NCBI GenBank assembly: GCA_023974075.1 | Contig: JAMFTG010000194.1 | Location: 62,001-126,000, forward strand | From: Chaenocephalus aceratus | Lineage: Eukaryota; Chordata; Actinopteri; Perciformes; Channichthyidae | Length of the DNA stretch: 64,000 nt | Direction of reading: 5' to 3' | In this document: one piece after another, positions 49,557 to 63,803 of the stretch | Position numbering within the stretch: the first letter of the stretch is position 1 | Layout: the number at the start of each line of letters is the position of its first letter | Made by a program: the position numbers and the translations under genes | Notes under the pieces: generated by a model | Seen by the model: the letters and a program-made list of their open reading frames with translations, nothing else | Databases searched by the model: none | What the model was told of the DNA's origin: nothing

Positions 49557-50530
49557 GGTGGGTTGCCATGTCAATTCTGAATCCCTTCTCCCTTGGCAGA
49601 CCTTTTAATTAGCTTAATTTAATTCGTGTAGTTTCATCACTACACGAAAACTAAATGATAATAAGTGAAGAAGACTTCTGGAGGTCGCTCGTTTAATATC
49701 AGTATGGAAACTAGTAGTGTGAAACTAAACCCACCTCCCCTGAACATGGGTCGACTGTTAGCCTGCCTCCAAGCAGTAGTGCCTATAAACACACTTTATA
49801 AAGTCAGGCAGCACTAACCAGGCTTCGTGTGATTCTGTTTATTTGTACCTTACTTTGACCATCCGTTCACTGTTATCGATCATCGTGGAGAGAGGCAGAC
49901 GTGTTGTTTTGTTGCAGCTATCGGATGCAAGTAGTCAGTTTAGCTTCGGTTGCTATGCCAACATCACCCGTTTTATACCAGAGAAACTTTCATAACAGCG
50001 TTGTGATACCAAACAGTGTCAATTCAGACTGACACACATTCACTTAGGCTAAGGGGAGCTGGGGATATGCATCAGCTGCTTGTGTGAGTCGGACAGTGAA
50101 TACTTTAGAGCGGCCGCTGCAGTGTGAGCTAACCGGGAGCTAAGGGAGAATGAACTCCCGTGGAAGAGCAGCGCTGCAGCGGTCGCTAAATGCTGCAGAA
50201 ACACATGAATAAACAATGAACCACGGCACTCTGGAGCAAAGCATAAGGTTGGAGAAGTCGTTATTCAATTTATTCTGGCTTCGTGTGATTAAAAGCAACA
50301 CGATCATCGACCCGACGCAGTTGTTGTTGTTGTTGTTGTGAGCGCCGTAATGGCTGTCGTAGGGGAGCAAATCAGCGATGTAAACGGTGACGTCATGACG
50401 CAGCAGGGGCAGCTCTGGGGCGCCAGTGGGCGGTGTGAACAGAGCGGGAGCTGAAAAGGGAAACCGGAGCTGAACCAGAAAAGCTCCCACTCGGAGCTAG
50501 AAAGGGAAAAGCGCTGGTGTGAAAGCCGCA
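49557..50530. mobile_element. copy 2-specific block, probable MITE interior and right end
   Basis: About 975 bp with no match to copy 1. Its right edge GAAAAGCGCTGGTGTGAAAG mirrors the MITE left end at 11,151 in copy 1. Near the left is a hairpin, TTCGTGTAGT/ACTACACGAA (about 49,622-49,648). It replaces the block carrying gramd4 exon 17. No coding function is recognised. Confidence 0.5.
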
Positions 50531-52417
50531 AGAGTGGAGGTGTCCTCAGAGTGGAGGTGTCCTCAGAGTGGAGGTGTCCTCAGAGTGGAGGTGTCCTCAG
50601 AGTGGAGGTGTCCTCAGAGTGGAGGTGTCCTCAGAGTGGAGGTGTCCTCAGAGTGGAGGTGTCCTGAGAGTGGAGGTGTCCTCAGAGTGGAGGTGTCCTC
50701 AGAGTGGAGGTGTGCTCAGAGTGGAGGTGTGCTCAGAGTGGAGGTGTCCTCAGAGTGGAGGTGTGCTCAGAGTGGAGGTGTCCTCAGAGTGGAGGTGTCC
50801 TCAGAGTGGAGGTGTGCTCAGAGTGGAGGTGTGCTCAGAGTGGAGGTGTCCTCAGAGTGGAGGTGTGCTCAGAGTGGAGGTGTCCTCAGAGTGGAGGTGT
50901 CCTCAGAGTGGAGATGTGCTGAGAGTGGAGGTGTCCTCAGAGTGGAGGTGTCCTCAGAGTGGAGGTGTCCTGAGAGTGGAGGTGTCCACAGAGTGGAGGT
51001 GTCCTCAGAGTGGAGATGTGCTGAGAGTGGAGGTGTCCTCAGAGTGGAGATGTGCTGAGAGTGGAGGTGTCCTCAGAGTGGAGGTGTCCTCAGAGTGGAG
51101 ATGTGCTGAGAGTGGAGGTGTCCTCAGAGTGGAGATGTACTGAGAGTGGAGGTGTCCTCAGAGTGGAGGTGTCCTGAGAGTGGAGGTGTCCTCAGAGTGG
51201 AGATGTACTGAGAGTGGAGGTGTCCTCAGAGTGGAGATGTACTGAGAGTGGAGGTGTCCTCAGAGTGGAGATGTACTGAGAGTGGAGGTGTCCTCAGAGT
51301 GGAGGTGTCCTGAGAGTGGAGGTGTCCTGAGAGTGGAGGTGTCCTCAGAGTGGAGGTGTGCTCAGAGTGGAGGTGTCCTCAGAGTGGAGGTGTGCTGAGA
51401 GTGGAGGTGTCCTCAGAGTGGAGGTGTCCTGAGAGTGGAGGTGTCCTGAGAGTGGAGGTGTCCTCAGAGTGGAGGTGTCCTCAGAGTGGAAGTGTCCTGA
51501 GAGTGGAGGTGTCCTGAGAGTGGAGGTGTCCTCAGAGTGGAGGTGTCCTCAGAGTGGAAGTGTCCTGAGAGTGGAGGTGTCCTGAGAGTGGAGGTGTCCT
51601 GAGAGTGGAGGTGTCCTGAGAGTGGAGGTGTCCTCAGAGTGGAGATGTGCTCAGAGTGGAGGTGTCCTGAGAGTGGAGGTGTCCTGAGAGTGGAGGTGTC
51701 CTGAGAGTGGAGGTGTCCTCAGAGTGGAGGTGTCCTGAGAGTGGAGGTGTCCTGAGAGTTGAGGTGTCCTCAGAGTGGAAGTGTCCTGAGAGTGGAGGTG
51801 TCCTCAGAGTGGAGATGTGCTCAGAGTGGAGGTGTCCTGAGAGTGGAGGTGTCCTGAGAGTGGAGGTGTCCTGAGAGTGGAGGTGTCCTCAGAGTGGAGG
51901 TGTCCTCAGAGTGGAGGTGTGCTGAGAGTGGAGGTGTCCTCAGAGTGGAGGTGTCCTCAGAGTGGAGGTGTGCTCAGAGTGGAGGTGTCCTCAGAGTGGA
52001 GGTGTGCTGAGAGTGGAGGTGTCCTCAGAGTGGAGGTGTCCTGAGAGTGGAGGTGTCCTGAGAGTGGAGGTGTCCTCAGAGTGGAGGTGTCCTCAGAGTG
52101 GAAGTGTCCTGAGAGTGGAGGTGTCCTGAGAGTGGAGGTGTCCTCAGAGTGGAGGTGTCCTCAGAGTGGAGGTGTCCTGAGAGTGGAGGTGTCCTGAGAG
52201 TGGAGGTGTCCTGAGAGTGGAGGTGTCCTGAGAGTGGAGGTGTCCTCAGAGTGGAGGTGTCCTCAGAGTGGAGATGTGCTCAGAGTGGAGGTGTCCTCAG
52301 AGTGGAGGTGTCCTCAGAGTGGAGGTGTCCTCAGAGTGGAGGTGTCCTGAGAGTGGAGGTGTCCTCAGAGTGGAGGTGTCCTCAGAGTGGAGGTGTCCTC
52401 AGAGTGGAGGTGTCCTG
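50531..52417. repeat. 17-bp minisatellite, copy 2 (about 111 units)
   Basis: Same unit as copy 1 but much longer. It has extra variants (TCCTGAGAG, GATGTGCTG, GATGTACTG) that recur in blocks, suggesting repeated amplification of sub-blocks. The start is uniform TCCTCAGAG and the middle is mixed. Confidence 0.95.
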
Positions 52418-53503
52418 TAGTGTTAATTTCGTTGACTAAAACTATGACGAAATATGTTCGTCAACGACCTTTTTTTCCATGACGAAAACGAGACGATGAC
52501 GAGACGGCAGTAAACAATAACTGTAACGAAATCATCATGCAATATCGTTGACGAAAGGTGACGAGACGAAAATGTAGTTTACTAAATAAAAACTATGACA
52601 AAATCTCTCTTTACTTTCGTTGACGAAAAATGAGGAGACGAAATATTATCAAAGATAACGTTACATCTCTGATAGTCAGTTTTTCTCCGAGCAGTTCCAT
52701 TTCCGGTGCTGCGGCAGAGCAGCAGCTGTTTCTGTGCTGCGCGCGGCGGTACATTTGAATTACACCGGGCAGCGGCACAATATGAACTGTCAGGAAGACT
52801 CGGGTCTAACTAACCTTATTTAACAGAAAATGAAATGGCAACAACAGGGCTTGGGAGCAGTGGTCGCGTTAACCGAATACCTCCCGTCAGCGCGAGTGAG
52901 TGATACATTGTGCACTCGACGGGTAATAATGGATTATGACGGAAATGTTACGATCCTGTCCGTCAAAATGACTGACAGCGAACAAGTCTAAAGCCACCAC
53001 TGCTTGGGAGAAAGAAACGATGTGATATTTGGGCCCATTTTCGCTACAATGAGGCGGAGAAAAAAAGCGAATGCATTGTTTCATCAGAAGGGAAGCAATG
53101 TGGCCAAAACACAAACACCACAAACCTGAGCAGATACTCTCTCAAAGCTGCTTTCTTAATCATTCAACCTGTGTTTTCATCAAATAAGGACAAGATCATC
53201 TTATTTATTTATATACTAAAATGACAAATTATTTGTTTTGGCTATAGACTAGTTTGACTGAAATGTTCTATATAATCTGATGACTAAAAAAGACTCAACA
53301 GTTTTCATTGACAGAAAGTAGACTAAAATAATTAGTTTTCTTCGACTAAAATAAGACTAAAATGCTCAGACTTTTAGTCGACTAAAACTTGACTAAATAA
53401 AAACAGGATGAAGGTGACTAAATATGACTAAAACTAAAACGGAAATTGAACACAGGACTAAGACTAAAACTAAATTAAAAAATAGCTGACGAAATTAACA
53501 CTA
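52418..53503. mobile_element. non-autonomous hAT element, copy 2 (1,086 bp)
   Basis: Same insertion and same length as in copy 1, with the same GTGTCCTG duplication. The insertion therefore predates the split of the two copies. Confidence 0.85.
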
Positions 53504-53565
53504 GTGTCCTGAGACTGGCGCCCTGGCCACATTGGGGCCCTACGCAACATGTTGTGGGAACAAAC

Positions 53566-54755
53566 CTTCTGGATGTCGGTGATGTCGGCCAGTTTGATGA
53601 CTTTGTTCCTCTTGGAGGATCCAGATCTGGAGCTGGAGCTCTCAAAACACAGATGACTGAAAACACAGAGGAACAAACACGGATCCAGTTTTAAACGTTT
53701 CACAGTATTTATTCTGCACCTGTGTATTTTAAAATGTTTTGTACGGAGAGTAAAGTTTGGAGAAATGTGACAGTTTGTTCTGATGTTCTCTAAATACTAC
53801 GGCCTCAGCTTGATCTCAAAACTGTATTTCCGTCTCCCTCCTCATCCGCGTTCCGTCTGAAGACATTGTGCGGGAACAAGAATCAATGTGAACAGGAAGT
53901 GAGGGACTTACTTCTCGGTGACGTAGAGGTATCCGTTGCGGATGTAGTCAGTGGGCGACTTCCTGTCTCTGTTGATGAGGCAGCAGCGCCAGCCGCTCTC
54001 ACACACTGACACACAAAGAGTCAAACATCACTACATGCAGGAGGGCCAGGCAGCGTCTTGTGGGAATGAGGGCGTGTCCAGTGCGTGAAGACTCAATGTA
54101 TTCACTTTTCAGAGTCACACACGTATAAAGACTTTAGTATTCTTCATTAGAGGTTAATGTATGTCACGGTGAAGCAGCTCGACCTACCTGCTGAAGATGG
54201 AACTAGTAATTGTCGTTGATAGCTGTGCACTATATACCTGGCTGCTGTATCTTCAGAACTGTTACAGGATGTGTATTTTGTAAATTGTGTAATTATTTGA
54301 ATGATGTGTTGTCTTTAATATTTGTTGTTATGCTTCTTAGGTAACGTTAAGCTGTCTTTGGTTCTTTTCTGCTGTACCAAATGTAAATGTCCCCTCTGAG
54401 GTATTCTGATTCTCATTCTGATCATTTAACATTCATCTGAATAAATACTTTGTTGGGAGAAGTGATTTTGCTAAATTCTTAGCTACGGTCCAGTAAAGAA
54501 AGGTTGTTTTAGATTAAAGATTTGTTTTCTACTTTAATTCAATTAAACAAACACAACAAATACAAATAAACAAAAGCAGCAAACACATATCGAGAGTTCC
54601 TGCCCACCTGTCAGGGGGCGCTCGCTCTCCTGCAGGTTGAACACCTCGTGGAAAGCTCCTCTCTTGGTGCTGCTGTATCGCCCTCCGTCTTCATCCCGGC
54701 TCGCACCGAGAGGAGCCGCCGGGCCGACGCTGCCCCGCCCGCTGGATAACGTGAC
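53566..54755 (-). CDS. gramd4: gramd4 copy 2 exons 14, 15 and 16
   Basis: Exon 14 is 54,608-54,755, exon 15 is 53,912-54,005 and exon 16 is 53,566-53,656, encoding the first two thirds of the GRAM domain with unchanged frame and splice sites. Confidence 0.83.
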
Positions 54756-55135
54756 CTGGAGGGGGGGGGGGGGGATACTAGCTTTAACAGTCAGCAGCAG
54801 AGGATCTGTGGGAACGTCCTGACCATCCCTGAGAGACGAGCCTCTTGTTGCTCCGACCAATGGATGGATGTTTAGAGTCTTACACAAAATGTAACGTTGG
54901 TGGAGAAGAGGAGAAGAAGCAACTTCAATGTTTGTTTACCTGACCCAACATTGTACTTAAAAACAGAACAAGATGTTGATACAAACCGTTTAACATTAGA
55001 AACATGAACGTTTGGTAGGATCTGAGAGTGACCTGAGGATGGCGCCAGAGGAAAGGAGACATTAAAATATCAAGAAGAACAATTGTGGTGATCATCAATG
55101 TGGAGAAGTTTTACCTTTATTACAAACCTGAGAGA

Positions 55136-55545
<410 letters not shown>

Positions 55546-55919
55546 CTACCTGTTCAGACTCAGACAGCTGTGAGAGAAGAACAAATGCAAACTGAACAAC
55601 CAGCAACACCAGGAACCAGCTGCTGGGACCAGTCAGAACCAGAGGAGGAGGGAGTATTGCTTTACTTCATCAGAAGTAGTAATATTACAAGTAATTAAGT
55701 CAAAGTCCTGAAATCAAAAAACATTCTCAAGTATTAAAATGAATTACTGTTTTATTATAATTGATGCATTTAAGTGCATCACTTTAATGTTGCAACTGAT
55801 GTTTCTGGATATCTCTTATTCTAATGTTGTTTCTTTCTGTACATGCTGTGGATGTATTTGAGGTATTCTGTGTATATAGTTTTTAGGTATTTTCTGGATA
55901 TCTCAGAGTGTGTACTGAC

Positions 55920-56577
<658 letters not shown>

Positions 56578-56924
56578 CTGTGACACAAAAGGAACGTCTT
56601 TTAATAATCAGAAGAAGAAGTGTATTTAGTGTGGCAGCTTTCACAGCAATAACATCACAAAGTGCTTCACAAGAAAGAACAGAAGTTCAAAACTAAGACC
56701 ACAGAAACATGAATACAATAACAACATGAGGCAGAAAGGTCAACATAAAACAAAACGCAGACCCCGTGGAGTCCCGAAAGAAACACACATCAGAACAGAA
56801 CTCAACAAACATCTCAAGTAGACACAACGCCAAAGTAAAAACATTGGTCTTCAGTAGTTTGTTTGTAGTGAATCCGTCTGAGCTGTCACGCGCTGACGTC
56901 GCTCCGCTGAACTCTCCGTCTCAC

Positions 56925-57800
56925 CTGAGCTTTCTGAGCCACGTCCAGAACCAGCGTGAACTTCTCCGACACCGTCAGGTCTTCTTTGGGAGGCTCCTGG
57001 AAACCAGAGGAGACAATAAGGAGATACAAACTGACACACGTCAATCATCTACACAACTAGTCACCATGGCAACGCAACTTCCCCAGCTAATTACTCACAT
57101 TAAGAAATACATGTTTGTTTGAGAACTTCCACAATAACATGTGTGTGTATTGAAACCAGGCAGAACCTCATCATATATGTGTTATTATGCATACCTCTCG
57201 AGAACAGAAATCTAAAAGGCAGGTCTAAGAAATACAATGTAGAAAAACGTAGGTAGAGAACATGAAAGTTCCTTAAAATTGAGTAAATGTACTTAATAAC
57301 AATGCAAGTTACATTCAAATGTTATGTTTTTTAATGTAAATCTGGTATTATTTTAATAAATATGAGTTAATTTGAATACTTTTCAACAACAGAAATCTGA
57401 AAAATAAGTAACAGGTAATTTGAATGAACAGAAATGTATGTAAATAACCTAAACTACCTGAAGTTGGAATGTGTTACATGGAATTTTTGATAAAGGCACA
57501 ACCGTTTTTAATACCAAATTTGAATACAAATGAATTATTCGTCAATTAAAAACCTACTTTTCATGACCATTAAAAGTCATTCCACTATTTAACATGACAT
57601 GACATTAACTGACGTCCCACAGCCACCAGGTGGAGCTGTTAGTCTGTCACACTAGCTTCCTGTTCACCTGTCCAGGTAGCCTGTCAGGACACTTTCAGAT
57701 TTTAATGGATATTTCTTTTCATGTTGAAGATAAATCACAGAGATTTCTCACCACGGGCTCGGAGACTTCAGGTACGATGCTCCACTGGATCCTCCAGCCT
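56925..57800 (-). CDS. gramd4: gramd4 copy 2 exons 9 and 10
   Basis: Exon 9 is 57,752-57,800 and exon 10 is 56,925-56,996. Peptides are GWRIQWSIVPEVSEPV and EPPKEDLTVSEKFTLVLDVA, identical to copy 1 as read. Confidence 0.83.
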
Positions 57801-58568
57801 CTGAGAGCAGTGCATCATGGGAACACACAGGGAGAAATGAGATCATTTCACACTGTCTAAATATATCTGTTTGTCAAAGACTTTGATTCAAGCTGCTCAG
57901 AATCACTGGTTCGTTTTTAAAACACGGTGAGGCTTCGAGTGGATGAAAAGTTACCTATCTGTCAAGAATGGAATAAAAAACATCTATTCAAACATTTTAA
58001 TTAGTGACGTTTCCTCTCCCTGACTGAAGTGCTTTGCTCCTTGTTACACTCTTAAACACATAGTTAACCCCCTTCTATTTCCCATTGAGTAGTTTTAAAG
58101 AACATACGAGTCATAAAGTTACGTATAGCCGGGTCTAAGTACCCTAAGCGAGCCAGAACAGCTCGTTAATGGAGCGTCTGAGAAATAGCTGTAACATTGT
58201 ATTATTCAATTGATTGTTATCATAAAACCCAGATAACAGAGCCAATATCCTACCAGTTCCTCACAGGCGATGTGTTAAAATGTCCTGTTTTTAAGTACAA
58301 ATACCAAATACTATGTTTAAAAACATAAAAGCAGAGAATCTCTAGATTTTGGAAAGCTGAAAACAGCATTTTCTGCCATTTCTGCATGAAAAATAACTTT
58401 TACGGTAAATACTTTTCAAAATAGTTTCAGAATATTTAGTCTGATAGATTAGTTGCCTGGAGTTAAGATGCATAAATGTAATGAACCCCCCCTGATCTAT
58501 TGTTCATCTGATTCACCTGCATGTTACTTAAATTGCCTTTACGAGAAGATTCACGTCAACCTGATTAA

Positions 58569-58955
58569 CAGGGTGTTTCTCAATGTCAAGGACGCTTCCT
58601 TGTCCTCCGAGTCAGGTCCATCAGAGGCTAGGCAAGAATCCTTCCTGGCATTCGGAGAACGGAGAATGGAACAGGCTAGCAAGTGTGCAGGTGTGCGTCA
58701 TATGAGAGGCCCCGCCTTACATTTTCCACCAAAGATTTGGGAAATTGGTCCGTGCGCAAAGCATTGTGGGGATTTTAAGACCGCGGAGGATACACATGTG
58801 CAGCCTCGAAATTTCGCGCAACGAAGTACGCCGGCCTCGGTAGAATTCCAAGTATCCTGGACATTAGAACAGTCCTTCAACGGGACTCGATGACGTAGCA
58901 TCCTTGAAATAGTGGCTCTGGAGCAGCTTTCCTCGACATTGAGAAACACCCACTG
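58569..58955. mobile_element. short hAT-like MITE, copy 2
   Basis: Copy 2 equivalent of 17,748-18,134, with a few substitutions. Confidence 0.6.
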
Positions 58956-59014
58956 TCTCTGATTGGAGCCGTGTGATTGGCTGTAGGAGAGCGAGGGGCG
59001 GGGCTTACACTGAC

Positions 59015-59106
59015 CTGGCGATGAGATAATTTAAAGAGAGTCGGACGATGGCGAGGAACAGGAACATCGGGACGGCCCAGCCGTGCCACGCTGCATACAT
59101 GTAGAC
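59015..59106 (-). CDS. gramd4: gramd4 copy 2 exon 8
   Basis: First membrane region, VYMYAAWHGWAVPMFLFLAI then VRLSLNYLIAR. Copy 2 keeps Val where copy 1 has Ala. Acceptor and donor as in copy 1. Confidence 0.85.
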
Positions 59107-59112
59107 CTGCAG

Positions 59113-59145
<33 letters not shown>

Positions 59146-59806
59146 TTTTAAGGTGTCTTTATATACATGTAGATAATTCATGCACACTAATAGATGAAGA
59201 TGCAATAATTAAAAGGTGTCACGGATCAAGATGAGGTCACGACTAAATGAAAAACGTTTCAACTGTAAAATCTGATCTTAAACTGAAACTCTTTGTCTTT
59301 TCATAATATTTATAGTCAACAAAGTATAGTTCAACTTCAAAATGAATGCTCAAAATATACATTTATCCTTCTTAAAATGTTTTGTTGTTTTGGCGAGAAA
59401 CTCCCTCTGGGGGAACTTTCAGATTTCACCCTTTGCAGACCATTTACATGCACTAAATCCTATACAACACTAAAAGACCTCTTTAATAAATGAAAAGATA
59501 GAAGCGTTTTAGAAAATATCGATCTGAAATTTACCAAATGAATTAGTATGTTGACAATAAATCTCATTTTTATAAATCCCAGAATGTTTCAGTTTCCTCA
59601 AAAACAACACGTCATGATCAAAATAATCATTAGTTTATTTTCTATTTTTACTTTTCTTCTACACTATAGTAGTTGTTTATACACTTTATAGTTTTCTTTT
59701 TCATTTGCAATGAAAAATCTGATAAATAATGGGGGTTTGTATTCTTATTCAAAGGTCCCATGCCATGCTTTTCCAGTTATCACCTGTCCCATTACAAACA
59801 GCCAGG

Positions 59807-59959
<153 letters not shown>

Positions 59960-60626
59960 TGTCTGGAGATCAGCAGTGTTTATTGTAGTTAGATAAGTAG
60001 TGATAATAATGCCCCCCCTCTCAGCTGCTGGTAGTGTTTGTGACGGTGTTAGTTTGAGATATCATAAACCTATACGTCAAATGTTGAACTTAACTAATTT
60101 CTCCATGATATTTATGAGAGGGACTGCTCGAAAGTAGGATATTTGGGATATCCATCGTAGCCAGGGTTTACGATCAGTTTTTGGGTGATTTGTACTGAGG
60201 AACAAGTATCACAGCACCGACGGGTGAACAATAGTGTTTTGGTAACACGGGTTGTTCAGGTAACACTTAAAGACTTTGTTATGGAACGCAAAGCAGAGTA
60301 GGGGGCTAGTACACCCTCCTGAGGGTCCGATTGTGGATGTCATGCGAGCATAACATGGTGAAAACAATCAGTCTAAATTAACAATCGGGACGGAAATGTC
60401 CGGATTTCCAAAGGGACGTTCTGTGAATAGATTAAAAATCAAGAACCGAAATAATTGAACTATTCATATCTTAGACTGCACTGTAACTTGTATCTTTTAA
60501 TGTTTATTTTATTAGCTTTTCTTTTTAATGACTGATTTTTAAATGCCTTTATCTGAATGTCTTTCATTTTTGTAAAGCACCTTGAATTGCTTGGTGCTGA
60601 AAGGTGCTATATAAATAAACTTGCCT

Positions 60627-60708
<82 letters not shown>

Positions 60709-60719
60709 CGTGCGTGGGT

Positions 60720-63180
60720 TGGGATTCATTCACTTTAATCTGCGCAGTCTGTTACCTAACTTAGATTTTGTCCGCATTTGGGCGAGCTCGACTGACGCTG
60801 ATGTCATTGTCTTATCAGAAACGTGGCTAGATAAATCTAGTTTGGCCTCTGGCATCTACTTAAATGGTTACAGTGTATATCGTACCGACCGTCCTAAAAA
60901 AGGTGGTGGCGTTGCCATTTAAGTGAAAAATAAGTGTTGTGTAACCAAGATGGTTTCCAAATCTATTAGTAAACAACTAGAATTGTTAGCCTTAAATATC
61001 GAAGTGGCAAAGGGTCAACAGGTCATGGTGGTGGGCTGCTACAGAGGCCCCTCAGCTGTCAAGGACTCTTTATCTTCTTTGGCAAAACTGTTATCTCAAC
61101 TTGACTACAATGAAATAGAGCTGCTTGGTGATTTTAACTGGGACTGGTTAACTTCAGTGTCAGAGGATTTAAAAAACCTTTGTATCTCTTTGAGCGTTAC
61201 TCAGATTATAGACAGTCCTACTCGCCCTAATATTAAGTCCCCTAATAAATCCTCCCTAATGGATCTCATCTTAACTAATGTTCCCCATAAATATTCTTCT
61301 GTGGGAGTATTTGCGAATGATCTGAGCGATCACTGTGTTGTAGCCACAATTAAGGACACTAAGGTCCAAAAGGTTAAACCTCGCATTATCATCAAGAGAG
61401 ACAAAAAACATTTTGTGGAGCAGGGTTTTGTTCATGATCTGTTTGATTTTGATTGGGGTAAAATCGATCTGTGTGCTGATGTAGAAACCGCATGGTCTTA
61501 TTTTTATCTTGGTTTTATGGAGATCATTGATAGACATGCACCCCTGCGTACATTTAGAGTGAAGGGACGAGACAATCCCTGGTTTTCTGCTGAGCTGTCC
61601 AGTCTCCTTCATGAGAGAAACAAGGCCTGGGCAAAGGCTAGGAGATCAGGCTCAGAGGTAGAGTGTCTGCGTTTTAGGCAGCTAAGGAATAGCTTCACAT
61701 CGCAAATCAAAAGTGCAAAGTCAAAGTACTATTTGTCAGTAACCACAAAGAATCTGAATAACCCTTTTAGTTTTACTCCTTTTACTGTTGATGTTGTTCG
61801 TGAGGCTTTAACCAAGTTAGATCCTAAGAAACCGGCCGGCCGGGACAACTTAGAACCTTTCTTTTTAAAGATAGCTGCAGATTTTATTGCTCCACCTCTC
61901 ACTACTGTTTTTAACCTCTCTCTCAGCAAGAACAAAATCCCAAAAGTATGGAAGTCAGCGTTTGTCCTGCCTCTACTGAAAGGAGGGGAGGCAACTTTAT
62001 TAAATAACTATAGGCCCATCTCTAAATTATCAGCTCTGGCTAAGGTTCTTGAACGCCTAGTGAGTGAACAGGTAAAGGTGTTTTTATGTACAAATGACAT
62101 CCTGTCTAAGCATCAGTCAGGCTTCAGAAAGCAGCGCAGCACCATCACTGCCACAATGAAAGTGGTAAATGATATTACGAGTATTTTAGATAATAAGCAG
62201 AGTTGTGCAGCTCTGTTTATTAACCTATCCAAAGCGTTTGACACCGTCGATCATCTCATCTTAAAGCAGAGGCTACTCAGTATTGGCATGTCCAGCCATG
62301 CAGTGGGTGGTTTGTGAACTACCTCTCTGAAAGGTCCCAATGTGTTCACTTTGATGGGCTGTCTTCTGAGTGGTTAAACATTACTAATGGTGTTCCTCAA
62401 GGTTCTGTTTTAGGACCACTTTTATTCTCTATCTACATCAACAGCGTAGGTGAAAATGTGAATGAAGCTACTTTACATTTTTATGCGGATGATACTGTGA
62501 TGTATTGTGCAGGTTCCTCCATTAAAGAGGCTGTTGTTAAATTACAGGCTGTTTTTAACACTATTCAGACTCAGCTCTCTGAATTAAAGCTTCTTTTAAA
62601 TGTGGATAAAACCAAGGTAATGCTCTTTTCAAAAGCTAAACAGACACCAGAGCCTGTTGTAGATATTGTAACTACGCAAGGAACAAAACTTGAAGTGGTT
62701 ACCTGTTATACATACCTGGGTATCTGGCTTGATGATTGTCTCACTTTTAAACGTCATGTCAATAACCTGCTTAAAAAGCTGAGGGTTAGGCTAGGTTTCT
62801 TCTACAGGAACAAGTCCTGTTTCTCGCTTGAGGCCAGGAAAAGGCTCTGTGACCTTTGACCTGTGCTGGACTATGGGGATCTGGTCTATATGAATGCACC
62901 TGCCCATTGCCTGGTCAAGTTAGATGCTGCGTATCACAGCGCACTGAGATTTGTGACAAACTGTAAAGCATTAACCCATCACTGTACCCTGTATGCAAGG
63001 GTTTGCTTTCACTCTCTGTACGGAGGCTCAGTCACTGGTACTTTTTCATATACAGGGAAACTTCCATCCTACATCTGCTCCCTGATCTCACGGCGAATTG
63101 TAAGTGGCTACTGCCTGAGGACTGTCTTAGGGAAGATAGCATTTAGATGCGCAGCTCCTCTGTCTTGGAATAGTCTGTAA
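60720..63180 (+). pseudogene. LINE B endonuclease-reverse transcriptase, copy 2, disrupted
   Basis: Shares with copy 1 the in-frame TAA (60,920-60,922), the one-base loss near 62,308 and the TGA near 62,857. It lacks the copy 1 loss at 21,480, so the RT palm (GVPQGSVLGPLLFSIYIN, FYADDTVMYC) is open from 62,314 to 62,859. LFINLSKAFDT shows Asp to Asn at a catalytic position in this copy. Confidence 0.88.
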
Positions 63181-63449
63181 TTGAAATGGAAACTGAGCAA
63201 TCTGGTGCCACTAAATGTTTTTAAAGCTCGGTTGGATGCTACTCAATCGGAAGCTGTTGGTACCTGCTCATGTGGATAGTTATTGTAAATTGTAATCCCT
63301 GTAATGATGCTGTAAGATGTCCTTTTGTTGTTCTGTTTATGTTTTTTTATGTTTCATGTGGAACTACTTGAGCAGGTCTCCCTTGAAAAAGAGATCAATG
63401 ATCTCAATGGGATTCACCTGGATAAATAAAGGTTTGAAATTAAATGAAA
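60720..63449 (+). mobile_element. LINE B, copy 2
   Basis: Same insertion in the duplicated segment, same 5' truncation and 3' end. Confidence 0.8.
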
Positions 63450-63570
63450 TGAAACACTGGAATTATGATCAGTAGAAATGGCCATGACATGGGACTTTTA
63501 AAAGAGCTCCACAAATCATTTTTTCATTTTGTATTATTATCATCATCAGTAACCTTCGGGCTGAACTCAC

Positions 63571-63803
63571 AATGAAGGCGATGGCCGAGGTGTAGATGGA
63601 GTACCAGCTGGACAGCGCCGTCAGGTTCCTCTTGAAGTTGGACAATGGTTTCAACCCTCGCTCTGAAAAAAACAGGAACTGACCAATCACAGACGCAGAG
63701 AAACACAGATGTATCTTGGTAGCGCTTGTATTCTGTATTGTTTGTGATGAACGGTGAAGGAAAGTATTAATACTCACTGAGTCTTCTCATGTTTTCAGTC
63801 AAC
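63571..63803 (-). CDS. gramd4: gramd4 copy 2 exons 6 and 7
   Basis: Exon 6 is 63,778-63,803 (LTENMRRL) and exon 7 is 63,571-63,662 (KRGLKPLSNFKRNLTALSSW, then the membrane-proximal part). Splice sites match copy 1. Homology to copy 1 stops at 63,972, before any sign of exon 5. Confidence 0.8.
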
